Positions 8,292 through 17,900 of a DNA stretch of 64,000 nt are shown here, one piece after another. Below the pieces are notes generated by a model, which was not told the origin of the DNA, ran no database searches, and was given only the letters and a program-made list of their open reading frames with translations. Origin of the DNA: Sphingomonas sp. G-3-2-10 (GTDB lineage Bacteria; Pseudomonadota; Alphaproteobacteria; Sphingomonadales; Sphingomonadaceae). Location: the NCBI RefSeq assembly GCF_012927115.1, contig NZ_JABBFY010000001.1, positions 558,001-622,000 of the forward strand, in the 5' to 3' direction. The position numbers and the translations under genes are program-made. The stretch's first letter is position 1. The number at the start of each line of letters is the position of its first letter.

Positions 8292-10343
8292 ATGCGTCCA
8301 GAACTTCTCAATCCATTGTTCGCCGAAGTGACGGCGCTGAAGGGCATCGGCAGCGCATTGGCGAAGCCGCTCGACCGGCTGGGCATCGCGCGAGTGGTGG
8401 ATGTGCTGTTCCACCTGCCGACGGGTTGGATCGACCGTGAGTTTCGCGAGGAACTCGACGCGGTGGATGCGGGGCGGACGATCGTGATCCGGATTACGCC
8501 GGTGAACTATCGCTTCGGCGGCACACGCCGCTCTCCGGCGCGGGTGCAGGCGGTCGACGCGCTGGGCAATCATGTCAGCCTCGTCTTTTTCGGCGGCAAT
8601 TCGGGCTGGGCGAAGAAATTGCTGCCGCTGAACGAACCGCGCTGGGTTTCCGGGCGGCTCGACCAATATGGGCAGGAACTCCAGATCGTGCATCCCGAGG
8701 TTTCGGAGGAAGCCGAAGCGGGCGGGCGCGAGGCCGTCTATCCCTGTTCCGAAGGCATTACGTCGAAGCGGATCGCGGCTTTGGTGGCGCAGGCGATCGA
8801 GCGCGCCCCTGAAGTGCCCGAATGGGTCGAGTCGAGCCTGAAAGCGAAGAACCAATGGCCCGGCTGGCGCGAGGCGCTGGTGCGGATCCACGCCGATCCG
8901 TCCGATGCGAAGGCACGCGAGCGGCTGGCCTATGACGAGGTGTTCGCCAATCAGCTCGCCCAGACGCTCGTGCTCGGCCAGACCCGGCGGCAGCGGGGGC
9001 GCGCCCTGCAAGGCGACGGGCGGCTGAGGGACAAGCTGCAGCTGCCCTATACGCCAACCGGCGCGCAGACGCGGACGATCGGTGAAATCGAAGGCGACAT
9101 GGCCCAATCGCACCCCATGCTCCGCTTGCTTCAGGGCGATGTGGGATCGGGCAAGACGCTGGTGGCGACGATGGCGCTGCTGATCGCGACCGAAGCAGGG
9201 GCGCAGGGCGCGTTCCTCGCGCCGACCGAGATTCTTGCGCGCCAACATTTCGAGAATCTCTCCCGCCTTCTCTCCGGCCTCGGCGTGAGGATCGCCATCC
9301 TCACCGGGCGCGACAAGGGCAAGGCGCGCGAAGCGACACTGATGGGCGTGGCTTCGGGCGAGATCGACATCCTGATCGGCACCCATGCGATCTTCCAGCA
9401 GGGCGTCGCCTATCGCGATCTGGGGCTTGTGGTGGTGGACGAGCAGCACCGCTTCGGCGTGGCCGAGCGGATGATGTTGCAGGCCAAGGCGCTGGTTCCC
9501 CCGCATCTGCTGGTGATGACCGCAACGCCGATCCCGCGTACGCTGCAACTGGCTTCGCACGGTGAAATGGATGTCAGTCGGCTCGACGAGATGCCGCCGG
9601 GGCGCGAGCCGATCCAGACCACGGTGATCTCCGAAGACAAGCTCGACGCGGTGGTCGATGGGCTGGGGCGACATCTGTCGGCAGGCAAACAGGCTTATTG
9701 GGTTTGCCCGCTGGTCGAGGAAAGCGAGAAGACCGATCTCGCCGCCGCCGAGGATCGCGCGGCGAAGCTGACGATGCGGTTCGGCGCCAAGGTCGGTCTG
9801 GTCCACGGCCGGATGAAGGGGCCGGAAAAGGATGCGGTGATGGCGCGCTTCGCCAGCGGCGAACTGGGCGTGCTGGTCGCCACGACAGTGATCGAAGTGG
9901 GCGTCGACGTGCCCAATGCCACGCTGATCGTGATCGAGGCAGCGGACCGGTTCGGCCTTGCCCAGCTCCACCAGCTCCGTGGCCGCGTAGGGCGGGGCGG
10001 GGGGCAGTCGCATTGCATCCTGCTGCGCGGCGGCAGCCTCAGCGAGACCTCGCGCGCGCGGCTGGGGCTGATGCGCGACACGACCGACGGCTTCCTGATC
10101 GCCGAACGGGATCTGGAGCTGCGCGGGGCAGGGGAGTTGCTCGGCACGCGCCAGTCGGGCGAGCAGACGTTCCGGCTGGCGACGCCGGAGAGCCTCGCCT
10201 CGCTGATCGTTGCCGCAAATGCAGACGCACGGTTGCTGGAGGATCAGGATCGCGCGCTGAAGAGCGAGCGGGGCCAGGCGGCGCGGGTGGCGCTCTATCT
10301 GTTCGAGCGCGATGCAGCGGTGGGGCTGCTGAGGGCCGGTTAG
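8292..10343 (+). CDS. recG: ATP-dependent DNA helicase RecG
   Basis: 683-aa superfamily 2 helicase that regresses stalled replication forks and processes branched DNA. The N-terminal wedge (OB-fold) domain spans about 1-250 (start MRPELLNPLF, with LKGIGSALAKPL and VDVLFHLPTGWID). The motor has Walker A GDVGSGKTLVATM, VVVDEQHRFGVAER as Walker B, TATPIPRTLQL and the motif VI region QLRGRVGRGG, followed by the RecG-specific LELRGAGELLGTRQSG near the C-terminus. Length fits the family. It is divergent from sdhE with 71 bp between the starts; I saw no LexA box there. Confidence 0.97.
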   Translation: MRPELLNPLFAEVTALKGIGSALAKPLDRLGIARVVDVLFHLPTGWIDREFREELDAVDAGRTIVIRITPVNYRFGGTRRSPARVQAVDALGNHVSLVFFGGNSGWAKKLLPLNEPRWVSGRLDQYGQELQIVHPEVSEEAEAGGREAVYPCSEGITSKRIAALVAQAIERAPEVPEWVESSLKAKNQWPGWREALVRIHADPSDAKARERLAYDEVFANQLAQTLVLGQTRRQRGRALQGDGRLRDKLQLPYTPTGAQTRTIGEIEGDMAQSHPMLRLLQGDVGSGKTLVATMALLIATEAGAQGAFLAPTEILARQHFENLSRLLSGLGVRIAILTGRDKGKAREATLMGVASGEIDILIGTHAIFQQGVAYRDLGLVVVDEQHRFGVAERMMLQAKALVPPHLLVMTATPIPRTLQLASHGEMDVSRLDEMPPGREPIQTTVISEDKLDAVVDGLGRHLSAGKQAYWVCPLVEESEKTDLAAAEDRAAKLTMRFGAKVGLVHGRMKGPEKDAVMARFASGELGVLVATTVIEVGVDVPNATLIVIEAADRFGLAQLHQLRGRVGRGGGQSHCILLRGGSLSETSRARLGLMRDTTDGFLIAERDLELRGAGELLGTRQSGEQTFRLATPESLASLIVAANADARLLEDQDRALKSERGQAARVALYLFERDAAVGLLRAG

Positions 10344-10344
10344 G

Positions 10345-10680
10345 TCAGGGCCGGTTGGACTTGAGGACGACCGCGATCAGCTCGTAATAGCCGGCAAGGT
10401 CGATCGCGTGATCGAACTGGCAGCCGACGCGGCCGCCGAGCGACCAGCGCACTTCAGCGACGGTCACGCCTACGATGGGCAAGGTCACGCGGAGGCGGTC
10501 GCCGGGCTGGAAGTCGTGATCGCAGCGCGCCATCAGGCCATGCGGCGAGAGATTGACGATCAGCAGCGTGTGCGGGCGAGCATCCGGGCCGAACGCCTTG
10601 GCGCGGTAATGAACATCGTCCCGCCCCTCGCGACGGATCTCGGCGTAAGCCAGATTTCCCGTTCCAAAACTCACACACAC
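10345..10680 (-). CDS. Small PilZ-domain protein
   Basis: 111-aa single PilZ domain, a cyclic-di-GMP sensor module. It has the arginine-rich N-terminal box (EIRREGRDDVHYRA), the N-x-S-x2-G element in IVNLSPHGLM (around residues 41-50), a VTLPIVGV strand, VAEVRW and the GGRVGCQFD ending. Together with the EAL protein and the larger PilZ protein of this window it points to active c-di-GMP signalling. The start is GTG at 10680, with a second in-frame GTG at 10674. Its stop lies one base from the stop of recG (convergent). Confidence 0.85.
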   Translation of the reverse strand: MCVSFGTGNLAYAEIRREGRDDVHYRAKAFGPDARPHTLLIVNLSPHGLMARCDHDFQPGDRLRVTLPIVGVTVAEVRWSLGGRVGCQFDHAIDLAGYYELIAVVLKSNRP

Positions 10681-10779
10681 CCCACGAACACAAGTGGTAC
10701 CGGTGCAGCAATAACGTTGCCGCGTGAATCGCTATGCAACGAAAGTGATTAACGCTCAGCTATTGCGGGCTACGGTTTT

Positions 10780-12009
10780 CTACTGTGCGAAGTTGAGGAT
10801 TCCGTGATTCTTTTTACCTGCGGAAATGCGCAGGGATGCCGACGTAGCCGTAATGACCAGTGCTTCGTCTTCCACCTTCTCGCCATCGAGGCGCGCGCCG
10901 CCGCCCTTGATCAGACGGCGGGCTTCGCCCTTCGATGCAGCGAGGCCCAGCGCGACCAGCGCGTCGACGATTCCGATGTCGCCCGATGCGGTGTGGCTGG
11001 GCAGCGCTTCGCCCGCAGCACCTTCCTCGAAGGTCCGGCGCGCGGTCTCGGCGGCTTCCTGCGACGCGGCCAGGCCGCGGCACATCGCGGTGGCTTCGTT
11101 GGCGAGAATCTTCTTCGCTTCGTTGATCTCCGCGCCTTCGAGCTTCTCGAGCCGGGCGATCTCGTCGAGCGGCAGATCGGTGAACAGGCGCAGGAACTTG
11201 CCCACGTCGCGATCGTCGGTGTTCCGCCAGAACTGCCAGTAATCGTAATGCGACAGCTGATCCGGGTTCAGCCACACCGCGCCCGACATGGTCTTGCCCA
11301 TCTTGCCGCCATCGGCCGTGGTGATCAGCGGGGTGGTGACGCCGAACACTTCGGTGCCGTCGACGCGGCGCGAGAGTTCGATGCCGTTGACGATATTGCC
11401 CCACTGATCCGACCCGCCGAGCTGAAGCCGGCAGGCATGGCGGCGCGACAGTTCGAGGAAGTCGTACGCCTGGAGGATCATGTAGTTGAATTCGAGGAAG
11501 CTGAGCGACTGTTCGCGATCGAGCCGCAGCTTGACCGAATCGAAGCTGAGCATCCGGTTGACCGAGAAATGCTGGCCGTAATCGCGCAGGAAGGGGAGGT
11601 ATTCGAGCGCATCGAGCCATTCGGCATTGTCGAGCATGATCGCGTCGGTCGGGCCGTCGCCGAAGGTCAGGAACGGTTCGAACACGGTCTTGATCGACGC
11701 GATGTTGCTCGCGATCGTCTCCGCGGTCATCAGCTTGCGCGCTTCGTCCTTGAAGCTGGGGTCGCCCACCTTGCCGGTGCCGCCGCCCATCAGGACGATC
11801 GGCTTGTGCCCGCTCTGCTGGATACGGCGGAGCAGCATGATCTGGACGAGGCTGCCGACGTGCAGCGACGGCGCCGTCGGGTCGAAGCCGATATAGGCCG
11901 GCACGATCTGCTTCACGGCAAGCGCGTCGAGCGCGGCGGCATCGGTGACCTGGTGGATGTAACCACGCGAGGCCAGCAGGCGAAGCAGTTCGGACTTGTG
12001 TTCGGTCAT
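10780..12009 (-). CDS. tyrS: Tyrosyl-tRNA synthetase
   Basis: 409-aa class I aminoacyl-tRNA synthetase charging tRNA-Tyr. The HIGH-like motif is HVGSLVQ (residues about 51-57). The tyrosine-binding region [15 protein letters not shown] is intact. The KMSKS-type loop reads KMGKTMSG, as in many bacterial TyrRS. A C-terminal S4 RNA-binding domain follows ([19 protein letters not shown]). Length agrees with the family. ATG at 12009; divergent from the CYTH gene across about 105 bp that should hold both promoters. Confidence 0.97.
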   Translation of the reverse strand: MTEHKSELLRLLASRGYIHQVTDAAALDALAVKQIVPAYIGFDPTAPSLHVGSLVQIMLLRRIQQSGHKPIVLMGGGTGKVGDPSFKDEARKLMTAETIASNIASIKTVFEPFLTFGDGPTDAIMLDNAEWLDALEYLPFLRDYGQHFSVNRMLSFDSVKLRLDREQSLSFLEFNYMILQAYDFLELSRRHACRLQLGGSDQWGNIVNGIELSRRVDGTEVFGVTTPLITTADGGKMGKTMSGAVWLNPDQLSHYDYWQFWRNTDDRDVGKFLRLFTDLPLDEIARLEKLEGAEINEAKKILANEATAMCRGLAASQEAAETARRTFEEGAAGEALPSHTASGDIGIVDALVALGLAASKGEARRLIKGGGARLDGEKVEDEALVITATSASLRISAGKKNHGILNFAQ

Positions 12010-12114
12010 AGTGCGCGCCGCATAGCGAAGGCGGCGAATATCGACAAACGCATTCGCGCTCTCGCGCAGGTGTCTTTAGGTGGCGGATCAGGGTCAATGG
12101 GACAGGGGCAGGCG

Positions 12115-12576
12115 ATGGGTATCGAGATCGAGCGCAAATTCCTGATCGCGGGCGAAGGATGGCGGAGCGCGGTGGTTCGATCCGGCGCTATCCGTCAAAA
12201 CTATCTGATGCGCAATCCCGGCATGTCCGTCCGCGTACGAACGAAGGGCGAAAAGGCTCTGCTGACGGTCAAGGCGGGGATGGACGCGCTGGCTCGGGCG
12301 GAGTTCGAATATGAGGTGCCGTTCGCCGACGGCGAGGCGATGCTGGCACTTTGCGCGGAGCGGGCGATCGATAAGGTTCGCCATATCGTGCCGGCTTCGG
12401 GCGGGCTGGTCTGGGAGATCGACGAATTCGGGGGTGCGCTGGCCGGGCTCGTGCTCGCCGAGATCGAACTGCCGGCTGCCGATACGGTGTTCGACCGGCC
12501 CGACTGGCTGGGTCCGGAAGTTACCGGGGATCCCGTCTATCTCAATTCGAACCTGCACCTGTATCCCGGCAATTGA
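12115..12576 (+). CDS. CYTH-domain triphosphate phosphohydrolase
   Basis: 153-aa protein of the CYTH (CyaB/thiamine-triphosphatase) superfamily, metal-dependent triphosphate tunnel enzymes that hydrolyse inorganic triphosphate or organic triphosphates. The signature E-x-E-x-K is at the very N-terminus (GIEIERKFLIAG), and alternating charged tunnel strands follow (SVRVRTKGEKALLTVK, EFEYEVP, WEIDEF, LAEIELP). The start at 12115 has AGGGG six bases upstream; an ATG at 12097 is a less likely alternative. The substrate cannot be read from sequence; tripolyphosphatase is the usual activity of short bacterial forms. Confidence 0.88.
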   Translation: MGIEIERKFLIAGEGWRSAVVRSGAIRQNYLMRNPGMSVRVRTKGEKALLTVKAGMDALARAEFEYEVPFADGEAMLALCAERAIDKVRHIVPASGGLVWEIDEFGGALAGLVLAEIELPAADTVFDRPDWLGPEVTGDPVYLNSNLHLYPGN

Positions 12577-12580
12577 ACCG

Positions 12581-13339
12581 TCACGCATCCACCGTGCGCA
12601 GCGCCGTCCCGATCAGCTGGAAAAAGGCCTGACCGTCCGCGCGGCGATCGACGTCCCATTCGGGATGCCATTGCACCGCCAGTACCGATGCGCCGCAGGG
12701 CGAGGCGGAGAAGGCTTCGATCAGCCCGTCGTCGGCCGCCACGGCTTCGATGTCGAGGCCGCTGCCGAGCCGGTCGATTCCCTGATGGTGCACCGAATTG
12801 ACGTGGAGCGAACGGCTGCGCGTGGCCGTCGCCAGCAGGCCTTGGTCGGCCAGCGAAACCTCATGGCCGTGATCGAACAGTTCCGGGAAGGACAGGCCGT
12901 CCTCGGCGCGGTGATGGTGATCGCCCGCGCATTGCAGCGTGCCGCCGAACAGGACGTTGAGTTCCTGAAGCCCGCGGCAGATGCCGAAAACGGGGCGGCC
13001 CGCCTCGATCATATGTTCGGCCAGCGTCAGCGCGACGAAATCCCGCTGTTCGTCGATCCGGTCATTCTGTCCGGCGCAGCCGCCATTGCTGGCGGCGACG
13101 TTCGATCGCGAGCCGGTGAGCAGCAGGCCGTCGAGCCGGTCGGTCAGCGCCGGCGCATCGAGCACGTCGGCGATGGCGGGGACGAGCAGCACTGTGGCGT
13201 TGGAGATGCGCGACAGCGGCTCGATGAAGCGGCTGGCGACCGACTGGATTGGGCGGTCGGCAAACTCGTTGCAGCTTAGCACGCCGATCACCGGCTTGCG
13301 CGGACCGGCCGGGCGGCGGCGGAAGAAGGGCGCGGTCAT
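12581..13339 (-). CDS. Class I glutamine-amidotransferase-like gamma-glutamyl hydrolase (peptidase C26)
   Basis: 252-aa protein resembling PuuD and related gamma-glutamyl hydrolases. It has the nucleophile elbow GICRGLQELNV (Cys near residue 119) and the catalytic His in AVQWHPEWD; an acidic residue one turn later completes the triad. LLLTGSRSNV is the family's oxyanion-side loop. PuuD cleaves gamma-glutamyl-GABA in putrescine catabolism, but no other puu gene is here. Instead its ATG overlaps the stop of the serine acetyltransferase gene by four bases (ATGA), so it may act on a gamma-glutamyl compound tied to cysteine or glutathione metabolism; that is inference. Confidence 0.85.
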   Translation of the reverse strand: MTAPFFRRRPAGPRKPVIGVLSCNEFADRPIQSVASRFIEPLSRISNATVLLVPAIADVLDAPALTDRLDGLLLTGSRSNVAASNGGCAGQNDRIDEQRDFVALTLAEHMIEAGRPVFGICRGLQELNVLFGGTLQCAGDHHHRAEDGLSFPELFDHGHEVSLADQGLLATATRSRSLHVNSVHHQGIDRLGSGLDIEAVAADDGLIEAFSASPCGASVLAVQWHPEWDVDRRADGQAFFQLIGTALRTVDA

Positions 13340-14283
13340 CTGGCGCGGCCCGCCAGTTGCGCGGCGACACCCTGTGCGGCGTCGGTATCGAGGCGGACCG
13401 CGCCCGGCTGGACGATCACCGCGCCCGCGGGCACGTCGTCCAGCAGCCAGACATTGCCGCCGATCGTCGCGCCGCGACCGATGGTGACGCGGCCGAGAAT
13501 GGTCGCTCCGGCGTAGATGACGACATCGTCCTCAAGGATCGGGTGGCGGGCGAAGCGTTCGCGCGGGGAGACTTGCGACAGGCCGAGCGGGCTTCGCGCG
13601 CCCAGCGTGACGTGCTGGTAAAGACGGACGTTCGCGCCGATGATCGCGGTCTCGCCGATCACCACGCCGGTGCCGTGATCGATGAAGAAGCGCGGGCCGA
13701 TCGTCGCGCCGGGGTGGATGTCGATGCCCGTGCGCACATTGGCGAGTTCGGAAATGAGCCGCGCGACGATCGCCGCGCCAAGCTGATGCAATTGGTGCGC
13801 GAGGCGATGGTGCAGGATCGCGAAGGCGCCGGGATAGCTGATCAGGATCTCGTCCACGCTGCGCGCGGCGGGATCGCCGACGAACGCGGCTTCGACATCG
13901 GCGTCGATCAGCGAGCGGATCTCGGCCAGCGACGCAGTGAAGTGTCGGACGATCATCTCCGCCTGATCCTCGTCGAACGGCGCGTCGCATTCGGCCTGCC
14001 AGTAATCGAGTTCGCTCGCCACCTGTTCGCGCAGGATCGCGAGACCGTCGCGCAACTGCTCCGCGACGAAATCATCTTCGCGCGCCGCGCCGCCGCGAAA
14101 CCCGCCCAGACGCACCGGAAAGAGCGCTGCCGACAGATGCTGCACCGCTTCGGCGAGCCGCGCGGGGGAGGGGAAGCGCGTGACGCCATACCGGCCCGCC
14201 TGCCGCACCCGCCATTCGGCGCGTGTCGCGTTCAGCGCGGAAACCGCATCCGCGATTTCGGTCGAGAAGCCGGTGTGTATCAT
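13336..14283 (-). CDS. cysE: Serine O-acetyltransferase (long EpsC/CysE type)
   Basis: 315-aa enzyme forming O-acetylserine for cysteine synthesis. The C-terminal half carries the left-handed beta-helix hexapeptide repeats (GIDIHPGATIGPRFFIDHG, VVIGETAIIGANVRLYQ, VTIGRGATIGGNVWL) with the catalytic His in FIDHGTG. The N-terminal half is the long helical SATase extension (LDYWQAECDAPFDEDQAE, EILISYPGAFAILHHRLAH) that directs hexamer assembly. The start ATG at 14283 abuts an AGGAGG sequence with almost no spacer, which is unusual. The downstream amidotransferase-like gene overlaps it by four bases. Confidence 0.93.
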   Translation of the reverse strand: MIHTGFSTEIADAVSALNATRAEWRVRQAGRYGVTRFPSPARLAEAVQHLSAALFPVRLGGFRGGAAREDDFVAEQLRDGLAILREQVASELDYWQAECDAPFDEDQAEMIVRHFTASLAEIRSLIDADVEAAFVGDPAARSVDEILISYPGAFAILHHRLAHQLHQLGAAIVARLISELANVRTGIDIHPGATIGPRFFIDHGTGVVIGETAIIGANVRLYQHVTLGARSPLGLSQVSPRERFARHPILEDDVVIYAGATILGRVTIGRGATIGGNVWLLDDVPAGAVIVQPGAVRLDTDAAQGVAAQLAGRAR

Positions 14284-14350
14284 CCTCCTAATTGATAGGA
14301 ATTGAACGGCGGACGGAAGATAGTTTTGGTTCAGCCGCCAAAACTCCAGC

Positions 14351-14821
14351 CTAGCGGCCGGCTTCTTTCACCGTTTCCATCGCGACGAAGGTGGAGGTGC
14401 TGGCGACATGGGGCAGGCTGGAGATTTTCTCGCCCAGCACCGCGCGATAGCGGCGAATGTCCGAAGTGCGGACCTTGAGGAGATAGTCGAAGCTGCTGGC
14501 GATCATGTGGCATTCCTCCACCTCGGGGATGCGGCGGACGGCGGTGTTGAATTCGCGCAGCGCCGCTTCGCGCGTGTCGGACAGTTTCACCTCGGCGAAG
14601 GCGACGTGATCGAGGCCGAGCTTGGCCGGATCGACGATCGCCGCGAAGCCGCGGATCACGCCGCTGTCGATCAGCTTGCGCAGGCGGACCTGGCAGGGGG
14701 TCTTGGACAGGCCGACCTTCGACGCGAGATCGGTGACGGTAATCCGGCCATCGGCGCGCAACGTCGCGACGATCTTGCGGTCGAACTCGTCCAGATCGAC
14801 TGTTTCAGCCTTCTTTTCCAT
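14351..14821 (-). CDS. Lrp/AsnC-family regulator, probable PutR
   Basis: 156-aa feast/famine regulator. The N-terminal winged helix-turn-helix is clear (DEFDRKIVATLRADGRITVT, LASKVGLSKTPCQVRLRKLI), followed by the RAM ligand-binding domain (HVAFAEVKLSDT, VEECHMIASSFDYLLKVRT). It is divergent from putA, and the PutA here lacks the ribbon-helix-helix DNA-binding domain that makes enteric PutA its own repressor. In several alphaproteobacteria an Lrp-type protein called PutR activates putA in response to proline, so that role is likely. A palindrome lies in the shared upstream region. Confidence 0.9.
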   Translation of the reverse strand: MEKKAETVDLDEFDRKIVATLRADGRITVTDLASKVGLSKTPCQVRLRKLIDSGVIRGFAAIVDPAKLGLDHVAFAEVKLSDTREAALREFNTAVRRIPEVEECHMIASSFDYLLKVRTSDIRRYRAVLGEKISSLPHVASTSTFVAMETVKEAGR

Positions 14822-14826
14822 CCATA

Positions 14827-14855
14827 TTGCCTATCATATGCCGATTATAAGGCAA
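14827..14855. promoter_or_regulatory. Candidate Lrp/PutR operator between lrp and putA
   Basis: Arms TTGCCT (14827-14832) and AGGCAA (14850-14855) form an inverted repeat about 29 bp across with an AT-rich centre. It lies immediately before the start of the Lrp-type gene and about 65 bp before the putA start. A further TTGCC half-site sits at 14911-14915. Position and symmetry suit control of both divergent genes; binding is inferred. Confidence 0.45.
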
Positions 14856-14918
14856 GATCGTCGCTATGGCGTATCTGAAAAGTCGGATCGACTTTGGGGC
14901 CGTGATTATATTGCCGGT

Positions 14919-17900
14919 ATGACCAGCCAGCCCCCATTCACCGCCTTCGCCCCCGCCATTCGCGAGCAATCGCCGCTGCGGCGGGCGATCACCGCCGCCT
15001 ATCGCCGCGACGAAGCCGAATGCCTCGCGCCGCTGATCGAAGCGGCGACGCTTTCCGAGGAAAGCCGCGCAGCGGTTCGCGCAACGGCGACCACGCTGAT
15101 CTCGGCGTTGCGGGCCAATCACAAGGGCACCGGGGTCGAGGGGCTGGTACAGGAATATTCGTTGTCGAGTCAGGAAGGCGTGGCGCTGATGTGCCTTGCC
15201 GAAGCGCTGCTGCGGATTCCCGACAATGACACTCGCGACGCGCTGATCCGCGACAAGATCGCCGATGGCGACTGGGGTTCGCATCTGGGCGGCGGGCGAT
15301 CGCTGTTCGTCAATGCGGCGACCTGGGGTCTGGTGGTGACCGGCAAGCTCGTCGGCAGCGTGGACGACCGTGGTCTCGGCGCAGCGCTCACCCGGCTGGT
15401 GGCGCGCGCGGGCGAGCCGGTGATCCGACGTGGGGTCGATCTGGCGATGCGGATGATGGGCGAGCAGTTCGTCACCGGCGAGACGATCGACGAGGCGCTG
15501 AAGCGCGCGAAGGCGATGGAAGGCAAGGGCTTCGGCTATAGCTACGACATGCTCGGTGAAGCGGCGACGACCGCCGCCGACGCCAGCCGCTATCACGCCG
15601 ATTACACCAACGCGATCCACGCCATCGGCAAGGCTTCGGCCGGGCGCGGCGTCTATGGCGGGCCGGGCATCTCGATCAAGCTCTCGGCCCTGCACCCGCG
15701 CTATGTTCGCAGTCAGGCGGACCGCGTGATGAACGAACTCCTGCCGCGCGTCCGCGAGCTGGCGCTGCTGGCGAAGAGCTATGACATCGGCTTCAACATT
15801 GACGCCGAGGAAGCCGACCGGCTGGAACTCTCGCTCGACCTGCTGGAAAGCCTGGCGACCGATCCCGAACTGGCCGGATGGAATGGCCTCGGTTTCGTCG
15901 TGCAGGGCTATGGCAAGCGCTGCCCGTTCGTGATCGACTGGATCGTCGACCTGGCGCGGCGTTCGGACAGGCGGATCATGGTGCGGCTGGTCAAGGGCGC
16001 CTATTGGGATGCCGAGATCAAGCGCGCGCAGGTGGACGGCCTCGCCGATTTCCCGGTCTATACCCGCAAACTCCATACCGACGTGGCCTATGTCGCTTGC
16101 GCCAAGAAGCTGCTGGCGGCGCGCGACGCGGTGTTCCCGCAATTCGCGACCCACAATGCCCAGTCGCTGGCGACCATCTATCACCTTGCCGGACCCGACT
16201 TCGCGATCGGCGATTACGAATTCCAGTGCCTGCACGGCATGGGCGAGCCACTGTACGAACAGGTCGTCGGCAAGGCGAAGCTCGACCGGCCGTGCCGCAT
16301 CTATGCGCCCGTAGGCACGCACGAGACGCTGCTGGCCTATCTGGTCCGCCGCCTGCTCGAGAATGGCGCAAACTCGTCGTTCGTGAATCGGATCGCCGAT
16401 CCCGCGGTGTCGATCGATGAGATGGTCGCCGATCCGGTCGAGATCGTGAAGGCGATGCCGCATCCCGGCGCGCGGCATGATCTGATCGCGGCGCCCGCCG
16501 GCCTCTATCCAGACCGCCGCAACTCGGACGGCCTCGACCTGACCGACGAGCGCGCGTTGGCGGCGCTGACCGAGGCGCTCAAGCAGAGCGCTGTGATCGA
16601 ATGGACCGCTGCCCCCGCCGATGGCGCGGAGGTAATGCGTCCGGTGCTTAACCCTGCCGATCATCGCGATGTCGTGGGCGCGGTGGGCGAGGCGTGCCCC
16701 GATCAGGCGCGCGCCGCGGTTGCTCGCGCGGCGGCCAGCGATTGGGGCAAAACGCCCGTCGCGGATCGCGCCGCTGCGCTCGAACGCGCCGCCGATGCGA
16801 TGCAGGCGCGGATGCCGCTGCTGCTCGGCCTGATCATGCGCGAAGCAGGCAAATCGACCGCCAACGCCATCGCCGAAGTGCGCGAGGCGATCGATTTCCT
16901 GCGCTATTATGCGGCACAGGCGCGGGCGACCTTCGGTCCCGCTCAGACGCCGCTTGGCCCGATCGTGTGCATCAGCCCGTGGAATTTCCCGCTGGCGATC
17001 TTCACCGGGCAGGTCGCTGCCGCCTTGGTCGCGGGCAATGCGGTGCTCGCCAAGCCGGCCGAGGAGACTCCGCTGATCGCCGCCGAAGCGGTGCGTCTGC
17101 TGCATGAAGCGGGCATCCCCGCCGACGCATTGCAGTTCGTGCCCGGTGCTGGCGAGATCGGCGCGGCTCTGGTCGGCGCCCCCGAGACGGCGGGCGTGAT
17201 GTTCACCGGATCGACCGAAGTCGCGCGGCTGATCCAGCGCCAGCTTTCGACGCGCCTGTCGCCTGCAGGCAAGCCGATCCCGCTGATCGCCGAGACGGGC
17301 GGTCAGAATGCGATGATCGTCGATTCCTCGGCTCTGGCCGAACAGGTGGTGGGCGATGTGATCGCTTCGGCCTTCGACAGCGCGGGCCAGCGCTGTTCGG
17401 CGCTCCGCATCCTGTGTCTTCAGGAAGACGTCGCCGATCGCACGCTGGCGATGCTGAAGGGCGCGCTGAAGGAGCTGCGTATCGGCCGCACCGATGCGCT
17501 GGCGATCGACATCGGCCCGGTCATCACCGCCGAAGCGCAGGGCAATCTCAACGCCCATATCGAAGCGATGCGCCGGCGCGGTCGCAACGTCGAACAGCAG
17601 CAGCTTTCCGCCGACACCGCGCATGGCACCTTCGTGCCGCCGACGATCATCGAGCTGGAAAGCATCGCCGATCTGGAGCGCGAAGTGTTCGGCCCAGTGC
17701 TGCACGTGATCCGCTTCCGCCGCGACGGGCTGGATGCGCTGATCGATGCGATCAACGCGACCGGCTATGGCCTGACCTTCGGGCTGCACACCCGGCTGGA
17801 CGAGACGATCTCCGACGTCACCGCGCGGGTGAAGGCGGGCAATCTCTATGTGAACCGCAACGTGATCGGCGCGATCGTAGGCGTGCAGCCGTTCGGTGGA

